Shown here: positions 17,207 through 24,241 of the stretch, in pieces | Layout: the number at the start of each line of letters is the position of its first letter | How positions within the stretch are numbered: the first letter of the stretch is position 1 | Translations under genes and position numbers: made by a program | The notes under the pieces: model-generated | Told to the model about the DNA's origin: nothing | Databases searched by the model: none | What the model saw: only the letters and a program-made list of their open reading frames with translations | DNA from: an uncultured Porphyromonas sp. | GTDB taxonomy: Bacteria > Bacteroidota > Bacteroidia > Bacteroidales > Porphyromonadaceae | Length of the DNA: 39,797 nucleotides | Direction: 5' to 3' | NCBI RefSeq assembly: GCF_902489635.1 | Contig: NZ_CABUAN010000020.1 | Coordinates: forward strand, 1-39,797

Positions 17207-18438
17207 CTGCGCTGTGTGAGTCGTTTGGAATAGGTTAGATAGGCTACCGAGAGGAGTGCCGAGTTGAGGGCGAGCAAGATGATGGGCAGCGAACTAGTCT
17301 GCACGGCACAAGCGACCAAGATTAGGTAGAGTGCCACTGCCAGAGCATTTGCCGAGTGGAAGTACCGTGCGATGCGCTGAGCTTTGCCTCCCCTACCCAA
17401 GGCAAACCAAGCCAAGAGGAGGAGTGGATGAAAGACCAGCAAGTTGTAGTTAGGATCGGTGCAGGGATGTATCGAGACAAAGGTTAGGAAGCTCAAGATG
17501 CAGCCCGCACAAGCGTAGCCCGTCATCCAGAGCAATGTCCAGTAGCGACTACGACGCAAGTAGCACAGCACGCCCGAGACGACCAGTAGGAGCGACATCC
17601 ATAGGACAGGCTCCAACCACCAATGAGCTACAGACTGTGGTGCTGGTGTCGGGGTCTCATAGACGATCCGATTGCTCACGAGTGGCTTCGTACCTGTCGG
17701 AGAGACCAGTGTCGCTTGCTGCAAGAGACGATCCATCTCCATCGGTAGGAAGAGCCGATCCTCGACCGTCATAGGCGTGTCGGCAGGGGCTCCCAGGGCT
17801 AACTGCGTACCAAGACGGTACCACGGATGATAGTCCGCATAGGCATCGATGAGACTGCGTAGCGACTCTTCTCTCGCCACTTGAGGCAGCTCTATGCGCC
17901 ACCCCTTAGGGAGCGTTTGCTTGACAATAGAGTATGGTCGTGTAGCACAGTTGTCAAAGGCGAAGTTGTAGAGGTAGTACTTATTCTCCTCCTTGATGTT
18001 CCACGCTAGATAACTGCATATCGCTTCTTCCTGCTCAGGAGAGAGATCTAGCTCTAGCTCATAGATGTTTTGCCCATAAGCATGGTAGCGATAGAGGAAG
18101 TAGTCCCACGGCTCCTGCTGGACAAAGTAACCATCCGTCTCGCCCTTGATAAACTTCGTGTAGAAGCCTGGCTGGTCAAAGTCAAAGACCCCATAGTTGT
18201 ACACATAGTCGTCCTCTAAATCCTCTAAGCTACGCACCCGCATTGCGGCGTGTCCGTAGATTGTATAGGCGTCTGCCTGTGAGGGGGTGCAGAGTAGTAT
18301 ACTGATACGATGATACCCATCGGCAGTCGCACCAATCAGCGAGTCTGTACTGAGCGGCTCCTGCGCCGAGGCTGTGCTGCTCAGAGCGATACAGAGCGAT
18401 GCTATAAGTAGTGTGAGTCTAGCCCACAGAGTGTTCAT
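17203..18438 (-). CDS. DUF4105 (Lnb N-terminal periplasmic-like) membrane protein
   Basis: 411 aa from the ATG at 18438 (an in-frame ATG three codons earlier is possible). A signal peptide ends near SSTASAQ. The N-terminal periplasmic domain (~40-230) shows IYGHAAMRVR and NFAFDNCATRP, the conserved His and Cys segments of DUF4105/Lnb_N proteins. The C-terminal part holds about four or five hydrophobic segments (LWMSLLLVVSGVLCYL, TLLWMTGYACAGCILSFL, LLVFHPLLLLAWFALG, two more), so it is anchored in the inner membrane. Its stop overlaps the start of the phosphatase-like gene (ATGA), implying translational coupling. The Cys/His pair suggests a papain-like hydrolase or acyltransferase, but this is inference. 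Confidence 0.82.
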   Translation of the reverse strand: MNTLWARLTLLIASLCIALSSTASAQEPLSTDSLIGATADGYHRISILLCTPSQADAYTIYGHAAMRVRSLEDLEDDYVYNYGVFDFDQPGFYTKFIKGETDGYFVQQEPWDYFLYRYHAYGQNIYELELDLSPEQEEAICSYLAWNIKEENKYYLYNFAFDNCATRPYSIVKQTLPKGWRIELPQVAREESLRSLIDAYADYHPWYRLGTQLALGAPADTPMTVEDRLFLPMEMDRLLQQATLVSPTGTKPLVSNRIVYETPTPAPQSVAHWWLEPVLWMSLLLVVSGVLCYLRRSRYWTLLWMTGYACAGCILSFLTFVSIHPCTDPNYNLLVFHPLLLLAWFALGRGGKAQRIARYFHSANALAVALYLILVACAVQTSSLPIILLALNSALLSVAYLTYSKRLTQRR

Positions 18439-18481
18439 TCGTACCATACGATTAGCGGTCTTTGTTACCCATATATATAAG

Positions 18482-18516
18482 GTATAGGAGATGCTTACTC
18501 AAGCATCTCCCTATAC
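18482..18516 (-). terminator. Stem-loop overlapping the dnaJ stop codon
   Basis: On the minus strand GTATAGGGAGATGCTT (18516-18501) pairs with AAGCATCTCCTATAC (18496-18482) with one bulged base. The loop begins at the last codon, and the TAA stop (18497-18495) straddles loop and stem. The downstream run is CTTATATATA rather than a pure T tract. It may be a terminator or mRNA 3'-end stabiliser. Confidence 0.65.
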
Positions 18517-19649
18517 TTCTTGTCTATAGCCTGACGATCGGCTTCCGTCGGATTAAAGTGCTCCGACTGTGCCAATTGGTCGATCAGTTTTTCATCCTCT
18601 GCAGAGGTCTGCTGAGGGATGAAGACATTCACATTGACCATCAGGTCGCCACGTCCATAACCCTGTACCGAGGGGAGACCCTTGCCACGCATACGGAGCA
18701 CCTTGCCGGGCTGCGTACCAGGCTCTATCTTAAGGCGTGCACTACCATCGATCGTTGGCACTGTCACCTGTCCGCCACGTATCGCCGTGTGAATAGGTAT
18801 CAGGAGGTTGTAGATCAGGTCATTGCCATTGCGTATGAAGTCCTTGTGCTGCTCTTCTTGGATCACTACGAGCAGATCACCAGGTATACCATCTTGGGGA
18901 GCTGCATTACCCTTGCCCTGCAGCGTCAGTTGCATACCGCCCACGACACCTGCTGGGATGTGGAAGGAGATAACCTCCTCACCTTTCGTCACACCCTTGC
19001 CGTGACACTTAGCGCAAGGCTTCGTGACCACCTCGCCAGCACCTCCACATGTGGGGCAAGTGGTCTGCGTGCGCATCTGACCAAAGATCGAGTTCCTCAC
19101 GTCATAGACGACACCAGCGCCTCCACAAGTCGAGCAGCTACGCTTGCCATCGCTCTCCGTAGTGCCCTGACCATGACAGCCATCACACTGTATCAACTTC
19201 TTGACACGTAGCTTCTTGTCTACCCCGCTATTGATTTCCTCGAGCGTGAGACGCACCGTAACGCGCAGGTCGCTACCCACAGGACGCTGCACCCTACCGG
19301 AGCCAGCACCGCCGCCTCCGAAGTAATCGCCAAAGCCACCTCCGAAGATGTCGCCAAAACGGGAGAATATATCATCTACCGTAAAGCCACCACCGCTGAA
19401 GCCACCGAAGCCACCAGCTCCATCTACGCCACTATGTCCAAACTGATCATAGCGACTCTTCTTGTCGGGATCACTCAGCACATCATAAGCCTCCGCAACC
19501 TCCTTAAAGTGCTCCTCCGCCTCCTTGTCACCAGGGTTGCGGTCAGGGTGATACTTTAAGGCTTGCTTGCGGTAAGCCTTCTTTATTTCATCTGCCGAAG
19601 CGTCTCGTGAGACGCCCAGCAGCTCATAGTAGTCTTTCTTCGTTGCCAT
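18495..19649 (-). CDS. dnaJ: Chaperone DnaJ (Hsp40)
   Basis: Co-chaperone that stimulates DnaK ATPase and delivers unfolded clients. 384 aa. The J domain (1-70) contains HPDRNPGD with the essential HPD. A glycine/phenylalanine-rich stretch (~75-125) follows. All four zinc-finger motifs are intact (CDGCHGQG, CSTCGGAG, CPTCGGAG, CAKCHGKG). The C-terminal substrate-binding domains are complete. It lies 35 bp after grpE in the usual grpE-dnaJ order; dnaK is not in the window. Confidence 0.98.
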   Translation of the reverse strand: MATKKDYYELLGVSRDASADEIKKAYRKQALKYHPDRNPGDKEAEEHFKEVAEAYDVLSDPDKKSRYDQFGHSGVDGAGGFGGFSGGGFTVDDIFSRFGDIFGGGFGDYFGGGGAGSGRVQRPVGSDLRVTVRLTLEEINSGVDKKLRVKKLIQCDGCHGQGTTESDGKRSCSTCGGAGVVYDVRNSIFGQMRTQTTCPTCGGAGEVVTKPCAKCHGKGVTKGEEVISFHIPAGVVGGMQLTLQGKGNAAPQDGIPGDLLVVIQEEQHKDFIRNGNDLIYNLLIPIHTAIRGGQVTVPTIDGSARLKIEPGTQPGKVLRMRGKGLPSVQGYGRGDLMVNVNVFIPQQTSAEDEKLIDQLAQSEHFNPTEADRQAIDKKYREMLE

Positions 19650-19684
19650 ATATCTATCTTGTGCAGATCAAAGCTCCATGCCTC

Positions 19685-20293
19685 TTAGTTGCCGACCACC
19701 ACATGCGCGTGGCGTAGCACCTTATCGTGAAGCATATAGCCCGTACGGACGCAATCGATCACCTGCCCCTTCTGCTCTGGAGTAGGTGCCGGAATCATTG
19801 CCACAGCCTCGTGTAGGTTATCGTCAAAGGGACAGCCCGTCGCCTCGATCATCACGACACCCTGCTTCTCTAGGAAACCGATCAGCTTATTATATATAAG
19901 GAGTAGACCCTCTACGATCGGATCCTCCTCACTCTTGCTCTCATGGGCATGTTTGACCGCTAGCTCGAAGTCGTCCACTATCGGGAGTAGCTCCTTGAGG
20001 ACACGCTCTCCCCCATTCTTGATCAGGTCGCTCTTCTCCTGTAGCGTACGCTTGCGATAGTTATCGTACTCAGCCAGCATACGGAGATGCTGATCATTGA
20101 GCTTGTCTAGCGACTCCTGTAGCTCAGCAATCTTCTGCGTTTCCTCACACTCAGGCGCTGCTGTATCCGTCTCAGTAGCTGCGGCTGCATCGCACGCCTG
20201 CTCTGACGTCTCTTGCTTTGTCTGATTCTCCTGATCGGGATCTATATGTTGTGGCTCTGTACAGTTGCCACCCTTCTTATTGTCCTTTTTCAT
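19685..20293 (-). CDS. grpE: Nucleotide exchange factor GrpE
   Basis: Releases ADP from DnaK, completing the Hsp70 cycle with DnaJ. 202 aa. An acidic, disordered N-terminal tail (~1-55) is followed by a long dimerisation helix (ELQESLDKLNDQHLRMLAEY) and the YDNYRKRT segment. The C-terminal beta domain has DDNLHEAVAMIP and ends KVLRHAHVVVGN, matching the family C-terminus. First gene of the grpE-dnaJ unit. A candidate -7 box lies about 126 bp upstream. No CIRCE element is visible. Confidence 0.97.
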   Translation of the reverse strand: MKKDNKKGGNCTEPQHIDPDQENQTKQETSEQACDAAAATETDTAAPECEETQKIAELQESLDKLNDQHLRMLAEYDNYRKRTLQEKSDLIKNGGERVLKELLPIVDDFELAVKHAHESKSEEDPIVEGLLLIYNKLIGFLEKQGVVMIEATGCPFDDNLHEAVAMIPAPTPEQKGQVIDCVRTGYMLHDKVLRHAHVVVGN

Positions 20294-20418
20294 ATTAGCT
20301 CTATATTTCTATCACAAGACTATGCAACAACCTTGCCAAATAGCAACTACAAGCGCACAGCCCAGCCAGACAAGTCATTCTGTCACCAAGCCGTAGCGAC
20401 ACATCTCGTAATGCAGGA

Positions 20419-20426
20419 CAAAAGTA
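20419..20426 (-). promoter_or_regulatory. Candidate -7 element for grpE-dnaJ
   Basis: TACTTTTG on the minus strand fits TAnnTTTG. An ATGG about 20 nt upstream is a weak -33 match. The leader to the grpE ATG would be about 120 nt. Confidence 0.45.
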
Positions 20427-20581
20427 CAACTAAATTTCTAGCTTCTCCATAAGCCAGCTAAGGCAATCACGTTAAGATTGATCATGCTCTATGAGTATCA
20501 TCAAGAGCGAGCATAGCCTTTTGTCTCGTGAGCGGGCTCTCTGCATATATCTCTATAACATATAGCTCAGGCTAGGGCGAG

Positions 20582-21355
20582 TCAGATTAGTTTGCGACTG
20601 GTGGCTACGGCGATGGCCTCGGCGATATTGCCCACACCCAGCTTCTGAAAGAGAGCCTTGCGGTACCCCTTGACGGAGTCTTCTGAGCGGTGGATGATTT
20701 GTGCGATTTCTCCCACAGACAAGCCTTGGTGTGCTAGACTGATTACGGCTTTTTCGTGTTCACTGAGTGTGAGGTCTTCGATCTGCCTCCAGCGACCACT
20801 TTTTGAGGAGAGCCTCCATCGCTTACCTGAGTTGACCGCAGAGATATACGCCTCCCCTACCTCTCGTGTGTGAGCTAGAGAGACGAGACAGAGCGACAGC
20901 CAAATGTTACCCTCTGAGTCTAGCTTGAGTGGCGTGAGCTGATGATTGATCAAGAGCGGTTCTTTAGACTCGGCGGGTATGATCCGAAAGTTGTAAGAGA
21001 TGGTGTAGTCCGTACGCTCCGAGACGGCTATCTCCTTAAAGAATTCGAAGCCTGCCCGATTGACACGCTCGAGGAATGCTAGATCCTCCTCAGGCACATG
21101 ACGATAGTAAAACTGATACCCCTCGCTCATCACTTCGTCTACAGACTCGCCACAGAGGAAGAGCGGGTTGCTAGAGATATAGAGGAAGTTTAGCTTGTTG
21201 TAGTCGATGATATAGAGGGACTTGTAAGTAAGCCGAGCCAAGGCCTTGGCAGACTCTACATAGGGATGTAGCCCCTGATATAGAGCTTCGTCTACTCGGG
21301 GACGTGTATCTGCTGGAGGACTCAGTCGATCGTATTCGTTACAAGGGAGACTCAT
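20582..21355 (-). CDS. LuxR-type transcription regulator with N-terminal PAS-like region
   Basis: 257 aa from the ATG at 21355; another in-frame ATG is four codons earlier. The C-terminal ~60 residues form a LuxR/FixJ helix-turn-helix: LTLSEHEKAVISLAHQGLS, then EIAQIIHRSEDSVKGY as the recognition region, then LFQKLGVGNIAEAIAVA. The N-terminal part (~35-190) has the alternating strand/helix look of a PAS-like sensor (IIDYNKLNFLYISSNPLFL, YHVPEEDL-like segment), with no receiver aspartates or membrane helix. It is likely a cytosolic, single-component regulator. It is divergent from the putative outer-membrane gene at 22112, across the repeat-rich region. The ligand and targets are unknown. Confidence 0.85.
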   Translation of the reverse strand: MSLPCNEYDRLSPPADTRPRVDEALYQGLHPYVESAKALARLTYKSLYIIDYNKLNFLYISSNPLFLCGESVDEVMSEGYQFYYRHVPEEDLAFLERVNRAGFEFFKEIAVSERTDYTISYNFRIIPAESKEPLLINHQLTPLKLDSEGNIWLSLCLVSLAHTREVGEAYISAVNSGKRWRLSSKSGRWRQIEDLTLSEHEKAVISLAHQGLSVGEIAQIIHRSEDSVKGYRKALFQKLGVGNIAEAIAVATSRKLI

Positions 21356-21388
21356 ATTAAGGACCACTCATCTTATGAACAAGCGACG

Positions 21389-21396
21389 CAAAGGTA
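21389..21396 (-). promoter_or_regulatory. Candidate -7 element for the LuxR-type gene
   Basis: A perfect TACCTTTG on the minus strand, 33 bp before the chosen ATG. No clear TTG at 19 nt spacing. Confidence 0.5.
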
Positions 21397-21440
21397 CTCA
21401 TTTCGCACTAGACCGTTACCCGAAAGGGTGAAACGTATAG

Positions 21441-21518
21441 GGCTGACGCATTATATCATTCATTCCTCGCTCATCGCTCATGTGTCGCTCCTAAAAAAAC
21501 GATTATGATACGTCAGCC
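21441..21518. repeat. Dispersed inverted-repeat-ended element, copy A (78 bp)
   Basis: The ends GGCTGACGCATTATA and TATGATACGTCAGCC are imperfect inverted repeats (13 of 15). The interior shares CCTCGCTCATCGCTCATGTG and GCTCCT with copies B (21850-21939) and C (369-452). No protein could be encoded. The form is MITE- or REP-like. Confidence 0.75.
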
Positions 21519-21601
21519 ATCTCTGGGGAAATTCAACGACGACTCGCTACAATAATTTAGAGCCGACTACATATCGAAACGGCATCGTGTCGGGGAAAAC
21601 T

Positions 21602-21775
21602 GATTTCCACGTGGATATTTCGAAATCTCCACGTGGATATTTTTTATTTCCCAGGTAGGGAATAAAAAATTCTTCGGAGGAATCAAATGAAACTTCGGAG
21701 GAAATGAATGACGCCCACGTGGAAAATAAAAAATATCCACGTGGAGATTTGAGATTTTCCACGTGGATATTCGAG
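21602..21775. repeat. 22-bp tandem palindromic array (CCACGTGG and TTCGGAGGAA cores)
   Basis: CCACGTGG cores lie at 21607, 21629, 21715, 21737 and 21759; neighbouring ones are 22 bp apart. The intervening units carry CCCAGGTAGGG and two TTCGGAGGAA cores at close to the same phase, so about eight units form one array. Spacers are A/T-rich. The two core types also occur together at 1-120. The array lies between direct copies A and B of the dispersed element. Confidence 0.88.
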
Positions 21776-21849
21776 AAAGTATAGAATCGGACCAATTTCC
21801 CCGTAAAGATATGTTATTAGAGACTAGAGGTTAGAAGTTAGAGATTAGG

Positions 21850-21939
21850 GGACTGACACATTTATATATAACGGACTCATCTATTCCTCGCTTGTCGCTC
21901 ATGTGCAGCTCCTGACAGAGCAATTATAGTGCGTCAGCC
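21850..21939. repeat. Dispersed inverted-repeat-ended element, copy B (90 bp)
   Basis: Begins GGACTGACACATTTATA and ends TATAGTGCGTCAGCC, again inverted-repeat ends. It shares the core CGCTTGTCGCTCATGTGCAG and the GCTCCTGACAGAGC mini-hairpin with copy C. Same orientation as copy A, so A and B flank the 22-bp array as direct repeats. Confidence 0.75.
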
Positions 21940-21983
21940 CTGGTGAAAAGTGAGGAGCAAGAGCAGAATTACCCTTTCGGGTA

Positions 21984-22014
21984 TTGCACACCCGATAAAA
22001 CTACTCGAACTTTG
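21984..22014 (+). promoter_or_regulatory. Candidate promoter for the 22112 gene
   Basis: TTG at 21984-21986 and GAACTTTG at 22007-22014 (6 of 8 to TAnnTTTG) with a 20-nt spacer. The ~90-nt leader includes a small CCCCTC/GAGGGG hairpin near 22035-22050. Confidence 0.45.
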
Positions 22015-22111
22015 CCTCTGTAAAACAAAAACAACCCCTCCCAGAGGGGAGCGTGTAAGCCGAAAAACGCTACATCCAAAGAGTAAGCACAACTAAACAG
22101 ATCCTATAACT

Positions 22112-22756
22112 ATGAACAAGAAAATCTGGATTCTCTCTCTCATTTTCGCACTCCTCGGGAGCCTTAACACATGGGCTCAGGAAAGCACGGCAACAAAGTA
22201 CACCCCTAAAGAGCTATTTGGCTTTCACGCTTCAGTAGCTCCAATGGGTATGGGCGTACTCTTATCTCCTGCACTGGGTACAACTACAGATCAGTTTACC
22301 TATCCACAAGTAGGTGGACGGGTACAGGTCGGTTGGCTTCTACACAAGAAGTCCCTAACGCTCCCCACGCTTGCAGCTAGCTATGCCTACGGCATCAATC
22401 AAGACAAGGCTACTGCAGGGCAATTCAAGTCTATGTCTCTCTTAGATCTTGGTACAGAATTCAATCCATGGTCTTTCTATGAGTCTAATAGTCAGAAGCA
22501 TGTGGTTGTGGTGCGGGTCGGTGCTTACGTCTCTATGTGTAGTACCAAGTTTGAGCAAGACAAGACAATGCACCACCGCTGGGGTATCTCCCGTCGTATC
22601 TCTCTCGGGTATCTCTACCAAATGGATTGTGGTACTCGCCTTGGGGTAAACTTGTACAACCATGCAGGGCACTACTTCGGTAAGCGTCCTCAGCAGGGCT
22701 CACCTGTACCTGTCTACACGGAGGAGCTAGGGTTGGCTTTTGACCTTTACTTGTAA
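22112..22756 (+). CDS. Putative small outer-membrane beta-barrel protein
   Basis: 214 aa with a signal peptide (MNKKIWILSLIFALLGSLNT, cut after about TWAQ). The mature part alternates polar and hydrophobic residues in short strands (GGRVQVGWLL, SLLDLGTEFNPW, HVVVVRVGAYVSM, GTRLGVNLYNHAGHYF) and ends with ELGLAFDLYL, a beta-barrel-like C-terminal strand. I do not recognise a specific family. It is a single gene with its own candidate promoter, opposite the LuxR-type regulator. Outer-membrane location is inferred from the strand pattern only. Confidence 0.7.
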   Translation: MNKKIWILSLIFALLGSLNTWAQESTATKYTPKELFGFHASVAPMGMGVLLSPALGTTTDQFTYPQVGGRVQVGWLLHKKSLTLPTLAASYAYGINQDKATAGQFKSMSLLDLGTEFNPWSFYESNSQKHVVVVRVGAYVSMCSTKFEQDKTMHHRWGISRRISLGYLYQMDCGTRLGVNLYNHAGHYFGKRPQQGSPVPVYTEELGLAFDLYL

Positions 22757-22819
22757 GCAGACAATGCCTATCAACGTCAGAGTACAACAGAGAGACATCA
22801 GATAGGCTATACGACAACT

Positions 22820-22880
22820 CTTTTTTAGCTCATTGAGCAGGTCAGAGAGGATACTTTCCTCTTCTGGCTTGCTCAATTGC
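22820..22880. repeat. 61-bp inverted-repeat element after the 22112 gene (copy 1)
   Basis: Starts CTTTTTTAGCTCATTGAGCA and ends GGCTTGCTCAATTGCT; the two halves are complementary (TTGAGCA with TGCTCAA). A related sequence follows the beta-barrel gene at 26659-26719. It may act as a terminator-like 3' hairpin, although the T run precedes rather than follows the stem on the plus strand. Confidence 0.5.
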
Positions 22881-22982
22881 TTTTTCCAGTAATAAGTGCA
22901 ATACGAAATGCCCCCCTCTAGGGGCGAAAGGGGAGCGAAAGACTTAAATGAAATGTGCGGAACTCCCTACGAAGTTTTTCCC

Positions 22983-22990
22983 TACATTTG
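22983..22990 (+). promoter_or_regulatory. Candidate -7 element for the AT-rich gene pair
   Basis: TACATTTG matches TAnnTTTG; no clear -33 TTG at the expected distance. It is 97 bp before the 23087 ATG. Confidence 0.45.
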
Positions 22991-23086
22991 TAAGCGTCTT
23001 GCACTGGACACTGGAATGTGTACAGGACAGAATATGAATGGATAGGTCCAGCAAAGAGCTTGATATATATACTTAAATAACTACAC

Positions 23087-23653
23087 ATGAGACTGTCTAT
23101 ATTAATATTACAACTTGTTGTTTGCTCCACTATTTGGGGACAAACAATAAGTTTACCCATAGCCCCCTTGGATATCAACTTAAAACACATTAATCAATCT
23201 GACTCTTTGGGTAGAAAAACGGGGTATTGGTGTGAAGCTACTGATGACAATGTTTCACTATGCTTCTATGCTGATGGAGTTAAAGACGGCTTTGCTCAGA
23301 TATACAGTAAGTTGGGACATGATAGATATTATCTCGCAGCCTCTGGATATTACCACAATAATATGCCAGTGCATCAATGGCTATTTTTCTATGCTAATGG
23401 TATGGTTTCCTTCTCACAAACCAAAATCTCAAAGAATTCAGACTTTCTAAAAGAGGCGCGAAAGGCAGGATTTTATAACCCAAGCTCAACACTGCAATGC
23501 TATATGATAAATTATGATGTTGATGGCAAAATCACTTCAGAAGGATGGTGCATATTTCAAGATGATGTAGAAGCTGATGCAGAGGAAGTAGGGACATGGA
23601 AATACTACACTTCGCAAGGCGTAAAAACGGTAAACGAGTCCTTGAAATATTGA
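23087..23653 (+). CDS. Exported protein with MORN-like repeats
   Basis: 188 aa with a signal peptide (MRLSILILQLVVCSTIWGQ). The body has three segments in the MORN/YwqK style of alternating tyrosine, tryptophan and glycine: GYWCEATDDNVSLCFYADG, GYYHNNMPVHQWLFFYANG and EVGTWKYYTSQGVK. Proteins of this kind are common in Bacteroidota; their role is mostly unknown. Base composition is clearly more AT-rich than the flanking genes, with A/T-ending codons, suggesting acquisition. The next gene begins about 40 bp later in the same direction, so the pair is likely co-transcribed. Confidence 0.72.
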   Translation: MRLSILILQLVVCSTIWGQTISLPIAPLDINLKHINQSDSLGRKTGYWCEATDDNVSLCFYADGVKDGFAQIYSKLGHDRYYLAASGYYHNNMPVHQWLFFYANGMVSFSQTKISKNSDFLKEARKAGFYNPSSTLQCYMINYDVDGKITSEGWCIFQDDVEADAEEVGTWKYYTSQGVKTVNESLKY

Positions 23654-23690
23654 GAAGTGTGATGTTGTGCAGGTCCAAGACGCACTCCGT

Positions 23691-24059
23691 ATGCAGGAAA
23701 TGAGAGTTACAATAGCAATCGTTTTGAGTCTTGTAATGAGCCTAATTTATTTATTAGCTATGTGCCTAATGAATAGATTAGCTCCTATAGCCCACCCTAA
23801 TGTTGCTTATGGATTGGCTATGGTAACTTGGACTATCGTGCTGTTTGCCACTCAATCCTTATTACTGCTGTTGTCGTTTTGGAGCAAACGCAAATTCGTT
23901 TTCTTCATCCCGCTCATTATTCCAGCTGTATATGGACTAAGCTTATTGGACGTATACCCTAAGCGCTCCTTTGTTTGGTTATTCCTATTGCTTGTGTTGT
24001 ATACTTTATACTACACGTTCTTGATGAAGAACACATTCTCAGATGGGAAGCATTCTTAG
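23691..24059 (+). CDS. Small four-helix integral membrane protein, unknown function
   Basis: 122 aa from the ATG at 23691 (alternatives are ATG 23700 or GTG 23667). Four hydrophobic spans can be seen: AIVLSLVMSLIYLLAMCL, a span from about MVTWTIVLFATQSLLLLLSF, FVFFIPLIIPAVYGLSLL, and SFVWLFLLLVLYTLYYTFL. I recognise no family motif. It is AT-rich like its upstream partner and unlike its other neighbours. It ends just before the promoter region of the beta-barrel receptor-like gene. Confidence 0.7.
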   Translation: MQEMRVTIAIVLSLVMSLIYLLAMCLMNRLAPIAHPNVAYGLAMVTWTIVLFATQSLLLLLSFWSKRKFVFFIPLIIPAVYGLSLLDVYPKRSFVWLFLLLVLYTLYYTFLMKNTFSDGKHS

Positions 24060-24192
24060 TTGCAGCAGATACGTTGGGTACTCGTCGAGCCTCCTATACA
24101 GATAGTTGCCACGAAGTTTGGGCTAGAGCGATCCGTCTTGTAGCAGCGCGGTTCGTCGTCCGTCAAGTAGCCCTTTGTAGGGCGGTTTTCCC

Positions 24193-24200
24193 TATATTTG
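24193..24200 (+). promoter_or_regulatory. Candidate -7 element for the beta-barrel receptor-like gene
   Basis: TATATTTG matches TAnnTTTG. A TTTG lies upstream but with a 15-nt spacer, shorter than usual. It is about 42 bp before the chosen ATG. Confidence 0.45.
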
Positions 24201-24241
24201 CCACTGCTTACTGCAGAATTACGACATACACACGACACACT

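Larger units (their letters stand above)
22757..23086. other. Intergenic region between the 22112 and 23087 genes
   Basis: Holds the inverted-repeat element at 22820-22880, a CCCCTCTAGGGG hairpin near 22913-22924, and a -7 box at 22983-22990. No gene is seen. Confidence 0.5.

Noticed and set aside
21602..21775. CRISPR array
   Set aside because: Units are 21-22 bp with no unique spacers of 30 bp or so, and no cas genes are in the window.
23975..24241. 89-residue extension of the beta-barrel protein
   Set aside because: It overlaps the membrane-protein gene and the -7 box; the signal peptide begins at 24242.
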